From Cyprinodon diabolis (Eukaryota > Chordata > Actinopteri > Cyprinodontiformes > Cyprinodontidae), in NCBI GenBank assembly GCA_030533445.1, contig CM060066.1:36092235-36156234 (forward strand): a stretch of DNA of 64,000 nucleotides, in the 5' to 3' direction. The notes beneath the pieces were generated by a model. It did no database searches and was not told where the DNA came from. It saw only the letters and a list, made by a program, of their open reading frames with translations. The stretch's first letter is position 1. Every line of letters starts with the position of its first letter. Positions 20,387 through 57,199 of this stretch are shown one piece after another. The translations under genes were made by a program, and so were the position numbers.

Positions 20387-21992
20387 TTAATTATTTACTT
20401 TAAAAATATACAAATAATAAAAAAAAAATAATGATAAAAAAAACAAAAAACAAATCAGCTTCTTTTTCAAAGACTCTGGTCCAAAGACTATAGCTTCTGT
20501 TTTGTCTGCATTCAGGAGCAGAAAGTTAAGCGTCATATATTTTTTTATGTCTTCAAAGCATGCCTGTAGTCTATGTAATGGGTTAGCTTCATCTGGATTT
20601 ATAGACAGATATAGATGAGTATCATCAGCATAACAGTGGAAATTAATCCCATGCTGTCTAATAATTCTACCATTTGGGAGCATATATATATAATAAAGAG
20701 AATTGGTCCAAGCACTTATCCCTGTGGTACTCCACAGGTAACCCCTGGAGTGATTTTCACCAGAGCTGTTTCAGTGCTATGATGAGCCTTACAACCAAAT
20801 TGAAACTCTTCAAAAAGTTCATTATCGTGTAAGTCATCACAAGCAATTTTCTCAATATCGTTAGAAAAGAAAGGAAGATTAGGTCTATAATTGACCAAGT
20901 CATCTAGGTCAAGAGACAATGTCTTAAGTAAAGGTTTATCTACAGCTACCTTAAAAGCCTGAGGTACATATCCCTGTAACATGTATAGGTTAATCATCTA
21001 AAAAATGGAAAAGAGATCAAAAGAGTACTTCCTTCAATAACATGGTTGGAACTGCATCTAACATACAAGTTGAAGGCTTAGATGAAGACAGTAGTTTTTC
21101 TAACTCTGAAAGTTCAACTGGATCAAAGCAGTCTAAACCCGGTTCAGATTCTATTGTTGCCTCAGACGCTGCCTCATCTTCCAGAGATAAACCAAGCATA
21201 GTTAGAGGGGTGCTAATGATCTTATTTTAATAGATTCAATCTTATTTAAAAAATATCCCATAAAATCATTACTGCAAAGTGCAGCTGGGATGGACGGTTC
21301 AACAGAGCTATGGCTCTGGGTGAATTTGGGAACCGTATTAAAAAGATATCTAGGATTAGTCCTATTCTCCTCTATTAATGAAAAAAACTGCTCTTGCTTT
21401 ATGAAGGGTCATCTCATACAGCAGTAACTGTTTTTCCAGACTAGGTAGGATTCCTGTAGGCATGTAGAGCGTGATTTCCTCTCCAATTTCTTAGCATTTT
21501 GCTACAAAGTGCACAGCTCTGCATTAAACCAGGGAGCCAGCTTTCTATTTTTAAAGTTTTTCTTTTTCAAAGTGGTTGCACTGTCTAAGGTAGTAAGCAG
21601 GGAACTAATAACCACATCAACAAAATCGTCCATTTGTAAAGAGGGATAGATTAACTGGTTGCCCTCAGCAGTATTGTTCAGTGATACAGAGGACATATAA
21701 ATTAGAACAGATTCTTTAAAATATATAACTGCATCATCTTCTTTTAAAGTAACCCTGAAGGTTACTGAAAAGTAGTCAAAGAGGACAGGGTTTTGAGGAA
21801 ATACTGTTATTAATTCACATCCAATGCCATATATCAGCACAAGGTCCAAAGTATGAAGTTTAGAATGTGTGGGACTATTCTCATTTTGAATAAAGCAAAT
21901 AAGATAGCATTAAAGGCTGCACCTAAGCTTTCACCTTTAATGTAGCATGGATGTTAAAACCCACCACTATATTGATCTTTTCAGTTGGTTCT
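20387..21992 (-). mobile_element. broken L2-clade LINE (endonuclease end and reverse transcriptase)
   Basis: Minus-strand pieces in LINE order: NIVVGFNIHA (endonuclease, Asp of GDFN missing) near 21950, LDLVLIYG...ELITVFPQNP at 21760-21849, KKNFKNRKLAPWFNAEL near 21510, LEKLLSSSKPSTCMLDAVPT near 21040-21110, LFEEFQFGCKAHHSTETALV near 20770-20830, GVPQG at about 20716, and FHCYADDTHLYLSI near 20600-20640 (the YADD catalytic box). Stops, frameshifts and an internal deletion between TETALVK and GVPQG make it dead. Confidence 0.88.
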
Positions 21993-22350
21993 TGTTAGAG
22001 TTATGATTATAAAATTATGCTACATTTCTGTGCTGTGATTCAATCAGGAGGGTCGTAGACTTTTGACACCTGCATCCTGCTATTCAATCATTAGGTCATG
22101 AGGCAAAGTCACACTGTTGCATCCTGCTGTGATTCAATCATTACTGGGTTTTCTGTTTAAGACCCGCCCTATTATGTTGTAAACTGTTAATAAAAGGCTT
22201 TGCTGTGAAGGGATCTGTGAGAGAGGGTGCTGTTTCTGAGCCAGCAGCTTCTCTCCCCTACTGCAGAGGTTGACAACATCCCTGTCTGTGTTTGATAATT
22301 TCGTCCTCTTAATCTTTTAAACTCACATTTCTCTGGATTAAAATCCAACA
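21993..22350. mobile_element. solo LTR with 5-bp target duplication
   Basis: 358 bp starting TGTTAGAG and ending CCAACA, flanked on both sides by GTTCT (21988-21992 and 22351-22355). It contains an AATAAAAGG box near 22190 and no coding region. The structure is that of a solo LTR left by recombination between two LTRs of a retrotransposon; the family is not recognised. It is inserted into or at the end of the L2 remnant. A 27-bp-type unit (GCATCCTGCT..ATTCAATCATTA) is repeated inside. Confidence 0.88.
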
Positions 22351-22525
22351 GTTCTCCCCCCCTGCTGATTGGTGAAATAAAAAAAATCAGAAGCCAGCGT
22401 TTCTGCTTACTTTCAATTTCAAACTTGCATCTTTATTTGCAAAATTCATTTAAAAGTGAATTGTCAAAATTCCTAAATATTTTTAGTCACATTAAAAACA
22501 TTCTGGGTGATGACGTATAATACAT

Positions 22526-22543
22526 CCATCCATCCATCCATCT
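22526..22543. repeat. CATC tetranucleotide repeat
   Basis: Four to five CATC units followed by TTCTACCACTTGTCCATCA, a junction often seen at repeat ends in fish genomes. Confidence 0.7.
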
Positions 22544-23257
22544 TCTACCACTTGTCCATCAGGATCATGACTGAGATGTTGGGTTAACCCTGGAAAGGAA
22601 TATATAAAACATTCACATTTAAAACAGCATCCAGGTTAAGTATTAGTGTGGTTAACAAACCAGGAAACAAGAAGTGGGTTAATTTAAAATAAATCTAACT
22701 TTTCATTTTAATGCTTTGTGATCTAAATCAGAGTCAGATTAAGAGCAACAGGTCCAGTACAAAATCTGGATCTAAGACAGTCCAGAGAACTTATTGCAAA
22801 AATAATTTTCTTAAATATTCCGTAACTTCCTTAGACAAGTTTTAACTTGGAAACTAAAAAAAAAAAAGTAAAACTCTGATGTAAAATTTGGCCAGCAGAG
22901 TTGAGCAGATAGTATAACATTTAGGACATCAATTAATGTAAATAAAAACTAAAAAGAAAACAGTGATTGTTAGAAACTGGACTTTATTTTTTGGAAAATA
23001 AAGGAAAAAAATGTTGGTACTCAAACATTACTCCAGTGCTTGGTTCTTTTTCGTCGCCTTTAGTACTACAAAGGACCCTGAGCAACTGTCTGACAGGTCA
23101 CCACCTGATCCTATCAGTACTCTTCACAGAGCAATTATTGTTTTGTGTTTGTAACAGTGAATGGAGGTTTGATGAAACCATGAATTCCACAAACACTGTG
23201 GAGACTTCCGGGTGGAGTCTATGATGACAAATAGAGATCAGTGTGAATAACACAGAA

Positions 23258-23272
23258 ACGCCCTCTAGTGGC
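23258..23272 (-). promoter_or_regulatory. CTCF-like motif
   Basis: On the minus strand CCACTAGAGGGCGTT, which fits the CTCF core CCASYAGRKGGCRSY at all but one position. Sequence match only. Confidence 0.4.
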
Positions 23273-25220
23273 GTAGGAGGTAAAACAATCGATGCAGGAT
23301 TGTGCTGCATGTGGAATAAAGAAAAATCTGAATGAGTAGAGGTGTAATATTACTCCAATTCTCTACTTAGTGCATATCCCTGTGCAACAAAGTACAGATT
23401 AAACAATGGGTAAGATAAATAGAGAAAATAAACAGAAGTTCCCTGGGTGTTTCCATCAGAATTCAAGTTTATTGACTTCAAAACATAAAGGCGACATTTC
23501 CTTGTTCGTCCAAAAATGTATTTTTGTATTTCTAGTTTCTGACATGAAGATGCAGAGACGATATGCAAGGAAAGTAGGGAGACAGAAATCCTGTTGAATA
23601 ATCCAGACAAAAGGTCATATAGCCCTCATTTTATGAATGTGATGTAAATGAAAAGCATTGAGATAATCTGCCGGCTACTCAACAAACTGGTGTTGATTTT
23701 GACTAAAGCAGAGGTCCAAAGATGAAAGAAAAAAAAAACACAGAAAAACAAACAGTAGCTGAAATAAATGCAGCTCTCAAAGTGCGCCCGACAATAAGGA
23801 AGGAATTAGGAAACATCTGCTTACAGGGTGAGAAAATGTTAAAGACTTTCTATTAGATACATCTCCACTGTATGGCAAACATTCATTATTTTACACACTC
23901 ACGCATTTCCACTCTGCATTGAAAAGGTCCTTTTTCCTCATTTTATTGCAATGAATGACCCTCAAACAACTGCTGACCTTTAATAGTTATAAACAAGCAG
24001 TCCTGGATATTGAAATCAGCTTTCCCCCCACAGGAGGCTTATTGCCACAAAATAGTTGTTTTTTGTTAAACATATGAAGTAAACTATTACAAACTGCTGC
24101 ATGGAAGTGTTGCATTTTGAAATGTTACAGTGGTCACCTTGAAAATAGCAGAAACATTTCTAAGTGATGCTTACAAAGGCTAAAATGGCATTTATTGACA
24201 CATGGCTCTTAAAAAATGGCTCTCTTAATTATTAAATAATAAATCGGTAAACCCGTGTGTGTGCAGAAACGCAACGACCCTCCCCCCCACACACACACAC
24301 GTTCTTGCTTCCACAACTTTCACAAACCAGCAAACATACAATACACGATTAATGTCATCAACCCATACCTGCGCTCTGAAATCCACATCATTGACGTGGA
24401 GAACTAACCTCAGCACCCACTAGGAACTTCACCACTACTCCAACTCAGGCATATTATTGGCTTAGCAGAAGCAGCACATTCACCAATCAGACGAGGCATC
24501 GCTCCTTGATCCGAATTCCCTGTTTTTGTAGATAGAAAGGTAACCAAGCATCGCCAGGAATCTGGTCGCTTTCCTTCTCTGACATAAATGCTGCAGGGAT
24601 GTTAGTGGGAGTTTTTTTTTTTATGTCTTCTTGTGTGCTACTCTACATGCATCTAAATAATAAATAAAGGTTTCACACAGTAATAAGTCCAACCTGCGTT
24701 ACTGCAGCAAGCAGATTAACTCCCCAACATCACAGACCTGGGTATATTACTCCACTGCCCCTCAAAGTGGGGAGGTTTGTTGGTCAAAAGCACAGCTATG
24801 ATGCAGTGAGCTTCAATTATTAGCAGTTTATATCGGAGCCAGGTCTGTTAGGACGTTAACCCACCCACATTTGACCTATAAACTACTAACTAGTAACACA
24901 AACCCTTTTTTCAGTAACGGTGTGGAGAGATTAACTTGTGCATGTCATAAACTTAGGTTGCTTTTTTAATGTAACAGCATGAGTGAGGTATAAGTCGTCT
25001 CAGTGCTGTGAGTGGCAGATAAAGTGAACATAAATGTAACAGCTTCCTCCAGTGTCTCTCCCCGGAACCATGGGAGGAAAATATTGCTTCTCTCCTCTTC
25101 CACCTTTGACCTTATATGTCCACCCTTGCAAGGGAACCTCCAGCAAAATCTATCCTTTGTGCAAATTTCAGCCCTTTAAAATGTTCGGGTTTTTTGCCTC
25201 AGTTTCAGAACTCTTCATCT

Positions 25221-25226
25221 TTTATT
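25221..25226 (-). promoter_or_regulatory. possible sec14l1 polyadenylation signal
   Basis: TTTATT on the plus strand is AATAAA on the gene strand, the first such hexamer after the sec14l1 stop (about 120 nt away). Vertebrate SEC14L1 usually has a long 3' UTR, so later signals may also be used. Confidence 0.3.
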
Positions 25227-25345
25227 TGTGCAATTGAGTCCAAAGACGAGAGGGATCGTAGGGGAAGGAGAAGGTTTCCACGATGATGATAATAAAGGCT
25301 GTGGATCGAAGGGGTTCAGGGTGTGAAGTCCGCTGCTGCCAGCTT

Positions 25346-50116
<24,771 letters not shown>

Positions 50117-50143
50117 GATGGGAATTACAGTAACACCAACAAC

Positions 50144-52647
50144 CTGGACAGAAAGCAGAACACATCATATAGACAAACATTTATAAAAACTATATGTATA
50201 TAATTGAGCTGGGTTATTTCTGACAGTCAAAACAGATCAAATAAATCTACACAAAGCAGTAGAATAAAGGAGAACTACAGACTTAGCTAAAGAGGGGGAT
50301 AGTTTTTGAGTGTGATGTTTAGCAATCTTGGCAGCAAATAGTGAGTGTAGTGATGAGCTGTCAAAGGGATCCCTTCGATCAATGGATGCAGCACATCCTT
50401 CTCATTCATTAAAGAACTGTGTCACCACAAGCTAGTGGGGATACAACTAGGCTACACTCAGCTGCACTCTGTGCCAAACCTCCTTTCTCAGCAAAGTAGG
50501 CCTTGATTTCATTGAAATATTAAAAAGCAGGTGCCGCTCACATACCGCACACTGCAGCTGGCCTCCGTTCAAACAGGCCAGTGGGAATGTCTGTAACAGA
50601 ATGTTCTAGATGCTGGAGGATAAAGAGCTTAATGGCCAGTGTTTTTTTTATATTTATTTTTCTTTAATGAAGCACAGACACTGCGATGAGAAAGGATTTA
50701 ATTTATTTTTGTATTTATACCGGCACCGTGAGTGCCTGAAGCTTAAACGTGCAGGGAGTTTTGCTCAACGGGCCAGGACATGTTGAAACTGCAAGTATAA
50801 GGGCTTTCTGCAAGAAGGGGGGTTATGGCAAAGCTGCTCTGAGGTGCAAAACACAACAATACCTTCTTAGGTTTTTTCTTCCCCATTTTCTATTTTTTAA
50901 TTGGTGTCAATTCTCACTTTGGTAAATTTGACTCTGGTTTTTAATATCATTGCTTTATGCTTTGCTCCTCTGGGCCAGCATGTATGAGGACAGCAGACTA
51001 CAAAAACAAAATGAGGTCAGACTAAACACTAACAGGTTATTTTACACAGCCCCTTATAATTACCGTCATTATTCAGGAACAGTCAGCAACTTTGAAAACA
51101 CACCAAAACAGGATCTCAGTACGAGTTAACCATCTGAATGCCTCAGTAAGCACATTTTAATTTGTCTGCTTACGTTTCATTTTTACAGTTAAAGTTCCAA
51201 TGCTATTTTTTCTAAACCTGAAAGGTGACATCTTCTACTTCCAATAGGTTCACCGGCCATCTACATCAGCTGTAGCTATACTCTTGCCACAACATAGTGC
51301 AAGGTTTAGTCAAAGGGTAAACGTTAGAAACAGCAGAGAATAACAGGAAAGTGACAGTGTAAACACAAAAGTTAGTTGCTGACAAAAACTGGCTTGTCAG
51401 AACAGGATATAGCTGCTGCAAAGATTGATAGGAGAAGTAGGACAAGTTGGAGAATAGAATGAGTGATGGAGCAGAATAACTTTCCGTTAAGACAAATAGG
51501 AGCATTACTATAACAAAATATTAGCTGCCTTAGGTCATTTCACGTCTTCTCTATTTACTTTTCTGCCTTTAGTCTCTTTTATCAGACTTTTCATCTAGGA
51601 TATTCAGTACCATCTATACCTCAGGCGTATGTTTAACAATTTTCAGCAACCAAAATTCAAATGTATGTTCATAGATCAGGATTAATTTATTAAAAAAAGA
51701 AAAAAACATCTAGTTCTGCAACTGAAATGTTTAATATGTAGAGGCAGACAGTCAGAGCGATTTGGGTTTGATCAGGAAACAAAATCTTTTTTTGTTTAAA
51801 CTGGCCAATAGATCAGTCAATATATAGAAATCGGTGATTAAAAAAAAGTTGCAATATACAAATCAACAGATATAAAGGAATTTTGTGCATTTAAAATGAC
51901 ATCTGGCAACGTTTTGTGTGGGAACAATATGCTTGTTTACATCTGTAACACAGAACCTGAAAGGGGCAAAATGTCAGAGTGACTATTGAATAATTTTAGA
52001 AATAACCTACAGCCAAATGGGAAAACTTAATCATAAAAAAGGCAATATCCCAAATTAAAATAATCACATTGTGAAAATTATCAAATAGCCTACTTGTGTT
52101 GTTTTGGAAGTTTCGAAAAAGCTTATCTAAAAATATTGATAACTTTCCCTTTTCTTTTTGTATAAGTACCAAAGAAGATACCTTTTTTTTTAAGGACAGA
52201 TCAATCTCCAAAGGGAAACGCGTGATAACCTCACTATATCCTCATACTGTTTATCCGTTTAAACTAGTTTTGTTTAAAACAGGTTAAACCCGACCTGGAG
52301 ATGACATCAGTCCAATACATTTTAAGAGGGGTACAGGTAAATATTGAAATTAAAAGAGAGTACAGCACTAATTTTTCCCCTGTATCTTGCACTTTTTAAC
52401 AAAATGTAGCCCAACACTTATGTAAAATAAAGCTGATGGGATCTAGTTAAAAAATGCGACTTAATAAACATTTAAAATGGGAAACTACCCGAGAAACCTT
52501 CAGTATATGACGTTATAGCAATAATTATGACAGTAATTGGAAACGAACAGCTGGAATTAGCTAACATAATAACAGAAGAAGCCGAAAGCTAACAAGAAGT
52601 TCACAAACCGATATTCGGTTCGCACAGCTTTTATAGCAGGTACTTAC
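50144..52647. other. sec14l1 intron in the 5' UTR
   Basis: Between the probable non-coding first exon and the exon with the ATG. No feature seen beyond AT-rich sequence. Confidence 0.5.
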
Positions 52648-53030
52648 CGGATATTATAGGAGACGATTAAATGTTTCCTTTTTTCAGTCGTGGTTTCTCC
52701 TGAAAGGGGAACCAGAGTGAATTCCTTCCATTCCGCTCCTCCTCGGTTCTTCACTTGACCCGGTTTCTCTGCTAACAACGGTTAGCTTCGCAGTGCTAGC
52801 TAGCCATGGAACAGAAACGTCCAAAAAAGGTTAAACGTAATTTAAGTTACTTCAACAGGTAACAGCCACAAAAGCTGACAGTTAAAGGAAATAATCGCTT
52901 TTGCAGAATCCACTTCCAGTATAGTGGAGTCCTAACAGATGGAGAAGTATGGACGCAGGAGGACAGCAGCGGTATTTCTCCTCCGAAAGCTCCGCCCCTT
53001 TTCTCGGTGTTTTTCCACCTCCCACTTCTC
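52648..53030 (-). promoter_or_regulatory. probable sec14l1 first non-coding exon and promoter
   Basis: A donor ATATCCG|GTAAGT (exon edge 52648) on the gene strand is preceded by relatively GC-rich sequence, and a GC box (CTCCGCCCC on the plus strand, about 52990-52998) lies about 350 bp upstream. The transcription start and right edge of the exon cannot be fixed from sequence. Confidence 0.5.
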
Positions 53031-53334
53031 CTGCGGACAGGCAGCAGAGGACAAATCCAGCACCAAAAATCAAATAAAGTGTAAAACTCTAAAAGATAAA
53101 GATCATTAGGGGAATATTATAGCTGGTTAAATGATCAGATTATAATACGAATACATTTATTTATTAATTTACGGATTTATTATGCAAACGGCCTTGATCC
53201 AGATTAATATAATATGATCCATGTTCAGAATAAAGAGGTCTTTTTTGTAAATATTTCCACTTTTTTAATTGTTTAAAATACATAAAAATAAAAATAAATA
53301 AATAATAATAATTAAAAAAATAAAAAATAAAGCG

Positions 53335-53450
53335 GAGGTCTTCAACAGGGGGTACGCGACCCCTAGGGGTTCCGTGGAGGAACTGCATGGGGGTCGTGAA
53401 AGTTTTGGTTGATAAGACTTTTTTTTTATATTCCCCCCTGCAATTTTTTC
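53335..53450. repeat. teleost interspersed repeat fragment
   Basis: GGTCTTCAACAGGGGGTACG and CGACCCCTAGGGGTTCCGTG, followed by GCATGGGGGTCGTGAAAG, match wording common at the ends of fish DNA transposon relics. Family not fixed. Confidence 0.45.
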
Positions 53451-53739
53451 CACTAATTGAAATGTCTTTAAATGCACATTAACACGAATACCACAAACTG
53501 TAGTAAACAGATAAATGGAGGCAGAAGATGTCTTTAAGTCCTTATAGACTTAGACAGATTTATTTAGTCATTTTGTATACACGAATGTAAACAAAAAGTA
53601 ATTTCATTTAAAACAGCTTTTGACAATTTCATTTTTTAAAGTGCAGCCTTGAAAAACATTAATAAATACTTTTTTGCTTAAAATAGTAATATAAATATGT
53701 GACTATATATTTACAGTTCTAACTTAATTTTGTGAGGAT

Positions 53740-54010
53740 GGGTGGGGGCAAGTGGGCTCTCCTCATCCTATGCAAGAAGTACATGCGCTTCTGTGTCCGT
53801 TTGATCAGTGAGGTGGTTACAGGTAAAGGTGTCTGTGATGTGCACCCCCAGGAATTTGGTGCTGTTGACCACCTCTACAGTTGAACTTTTGATGACCAGT
53901 GAAGCGTGGTTAGGCTAGTTCTTCTTGAAGTTCAAGATGATCAGGATTAGGCTGTTATCTTTGCACCAGTCCACCAGCTGCTCCACATCCTCTCTGTAGT
54001 TCTCAAACAT
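53740..54010. repeat. teleost interspersed repeat fragment
   Basis: Contains CACCCCCAGGAATTTGGTGC, TGACCACCTCTACAG and CACCAGTCCACCAGCTGCTC, a repeat seen widely in fish genomes, perhaps antisense LINE-derived. No open frame. Confidence 0.45.
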
Positions 54011-54957
54011 CCTCAATTCAAACATTCAGCGACACACAGGAGCTCTTTCAAGCTGGGTACCGTTTCATTCACAACACCTGTCCCATCAACGAGGAATCAG
54101 AATCAGAAATACTTTAATAGTCCCAGGATGAAATTACTTTTGTTACATTACTCCATCTGTAATAGAGTGACTATAGAACGAGTTTGATATAACACAATTT
54201 CATACAATATATATAATTAGGGGGTCCCGGCTCCATCTCGCCATCAGTTTGGGCGTCCTTAGCCTGGGAAACGTTGAAAAGAAAATATTATTTATCATAT
54301 TTAAATAATAATAATAATACTATTTATTGTAGAGTTACTCTATTTTTAATAAAACTAATAAAACATAGAATGCTAGAAATAGTAAAGTTGAAAAATCTAA
54401 TCAGTATGTCATTGAAATTTGTAGATGGCTGTATAGACTTGATTTGATCAAACACATCAGAGCAACATCAGCAATCTCATGAAGGCAGATCTTATTTCTG
54501 GTAACTCTGCCCTCTTTTCTATCACACTTTTTCTTCTACATAACTTTCTGGCTAGAACAAAGCACTTTTTTAAACACCAACATATTCAGCGATGAACTTT
54601 TCGGGCTTAACCTCCTGGTGGAGAATTTTCATGACTGTCAGTTAGACAACTATCAATCAGCAGTCATTACCATGGTGGCCAAAACATGTAGATTGTGTGT
54701 TTAAATAGTTTAAATCATCCTGTAGGTTAAATATGACATCTCAATAACAGAAAAAAAATAACATTTTAAATTGATTTACATTAATAGCATACCCTTTTAA
54801 TGAAATTCTATTTAACTGCGTCTCTGATGGAGCGAAAGTCTCAGCTGTGCTTCTGGTGCATTAGCATAGAGTAATGGAACACCCGGCAACTAAATGTCCT
54901 AAGCAGCTGTCTGCCTTGAGCATGAGTTAATGCAGCAGAGATCACATGATTCAGAGA

Positions 54958-54973
54958 TGGGGGGGGGGGGGGC
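54958..54973. repeat. poly-G tract
   Basis: About 14 consecutive G. Confidence 0.9.
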
Positions 54974-56229
54974 ATGAAAGCTGCTCATTCAAGAGAGGAA
55001 AAAGAATCTCATTGAAATCAAAATGCAGTGTTTGAGACCATATTTCCAAACACAATTTAGAAAAGAAAAGGTTTAGAGAGAGGAAATAATAATAATCAAG
55101 GAGTAGGATTGCACTATTCTATTGTTTAATACTGATCTGATTATTCTGCTATTGCACTGTTTCTGTTTCCTGTCTGTCTTGATTATTTTGGAAACATTAA
55201 CATTAAACTTTTGTGCATGTATGATATGTGAATTTATTTTTTTTGTTTTAAAGTAATTTATAATCAACTTCAAATCTTTTTGTATTCCAATGATATTGGT
55301 GACCCGATTATTTATAAATACCACAAAGGCATTTAAACAACTCTCCTCAAATTTTTTTCATCATTCCTTGAAAGGTGGACTCTGGCAGCTCTGACATTTT
55401 AATGCTTCTATGTTGTTGGCAGTTTTTGATGGGGTTGATCATTATATCCCGTTGTGTTGATGAATACAGGTAGTTGGTATGATGGGATTAGCTTTGAGTT
55501 GGTTTCAGTTGTATGTAGAGACAGGAGCATCCCTTGTTGTTCAAAGCTCTCTCATAGGTCTTCTAATGGCCAAAAACTAAATTTGGCAGCCTCTACTGAA
55601 TGTAAGCACAAAAAAAAAACAAAAAAAAAAACAATGCCAACCATGCATTTAATTTGCTAACCAACTCAAACTACTTACCTCTACAAAAATGCAGCATTCC
55701 TTTTGTATAGATATTTAAAAGAGAATTATAGCCTCACGTTTTAGTCTTTGTCTGAAAGTACCAATTAAATTAGAATAATTCTTTCAATCACTTTTAGTTA
55801 TAGTCCTAAATATTCTTTAATTGTGTGCTTATATTTGGATTTGTTTTATTTTGTAATATGATATTCTGATAATTAACTTGATACCTGGTTGTAAAGCATC
55901 ATCTCTATATATTTGACCTGGACTTTCACCAAATATTGACAGCATTGTAAAGTGCTATAAAATGCTGTTATAAATAAATAAAACCTTTAAGAAACAACAT
56001 ATCTTAATATTTTGACATTTAACAAACAGATACTACATAATTTTAGTGATCCTGACTGATCTAAAATAAAAAAATAAAAAGTTTTGTCTGATTTAATTTT
56101 GACTGTTGATTGAAAAAAACACACAAATGTTTATATGCATCTGGTCAAGTATCTGGTCTTAACAGATCTTTTAGTTATCAGGCTCCTCATCTGTGGTACT
56201 AACTACCAGCTTCAAAGCCTTTTTGGCTG

Positions 56230-56740
56230 GAGACAAATTTGAGCTGTGCTGCGGCAATGTACACCATTGTTTATAGCTGTTGGAGGTTTAAGTTTAGTCC
56301 TGTTTCTCTGACTGTGACTGACTATATGTGCTCTCTTTCATCCCCTGACATGGTAGCTGACTCGGAGCTCGTCTGCCTGGCTGTCTTTCCTGGATGGCAC
56401 TGCATGTAGAGCTAGTTGACAGTTACCTTTAGTATATCTGCTTCTTTCTGTATGTCTGCTTCTGTCTCCTTGATCCCCAGTCGGCCTCGGCAGATGGCCG
56501 CTCACACTTGTTCTGCTGGAGGTTTCTGCCTGTTAAAAGGGAGTTTTTCTCTCCACTGTCACTACAAGCATGCTTGGCGTGAGGGATTATTGTCAAGTGG
56601 TTGAGTCGATAAAATCAGCTGGTTTTCCTTAGATAGAAAAATGTGAAATAATCTGATTATATGATCTGGTTGAATTGTCTCTGTAAAGTGGTTTGACATG
56701 TGTTGTGAATTGGTGTTATAGGAAAAAAAATGAATTTAAC
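56230..56740 (+). repeat. L2-type LINE 3' tail, copy 2
   Basis: Shares GTCCTGTTTCTCTGACTGTG, GACTCGGAGCTCGTCTGCCT, CCCCAGTCGGCCTCGGCAGA and CTACAAGCATGCTTGGCGTG with 12890-13456. The final AT-rich end is degraded. Confidence 0.75.
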
Positions 56741-57199
56741 TTTATTTGTAATTTAATTGGCAGGGGTATAATGTAGGTATAATGAATTAGAAGAAAAGAA
56801 AGGTACCTCCTAATAAGAGGTGTTGTGATCACGTACATGTTGCCCTTCTTTAAGTTGGTAAAAAGGGCCATAAGAGCATCATCTCATGATGCCAAAGCAT
56901 GTGTGGCATTTGTCCAACATAGGGGTGCCTATGTTGTCATTTGCGTAAGTCCAGTTCCCACAAACTCAGTGACCTTTCCTGGTATATCACTGCTACTGCA
57001 GGCTACCTGTTGAGGTTTGTTAAAGCACCCAGTAAAAAATAGGCTTCCAAGCCGCAAAAAATTTTAATTAATGAAAAAAATCTGTTTAAAAGGAATAAAA
57101 CGCATCACGTACTTAAAAAAAGGGTCTGAATCCCATATTATTGAAACTTGAAGACCCCAGACAAAAGATACTTGCCCATTGTTGTGATTCTATAGTTAA

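Larger units (their letters stand above)
22351..25345. other. spacer between sec14l1 stop and the L2 remnant
   Basis: No further gene seen. It probably contains the sec14l1 3' UTR at its right end. Small repeats: CATC tetranucleotides at 22526-22543 followed by TTCTACCACTTGTCC, and a short CA run at 24283-24300. Confidence 0.5.
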
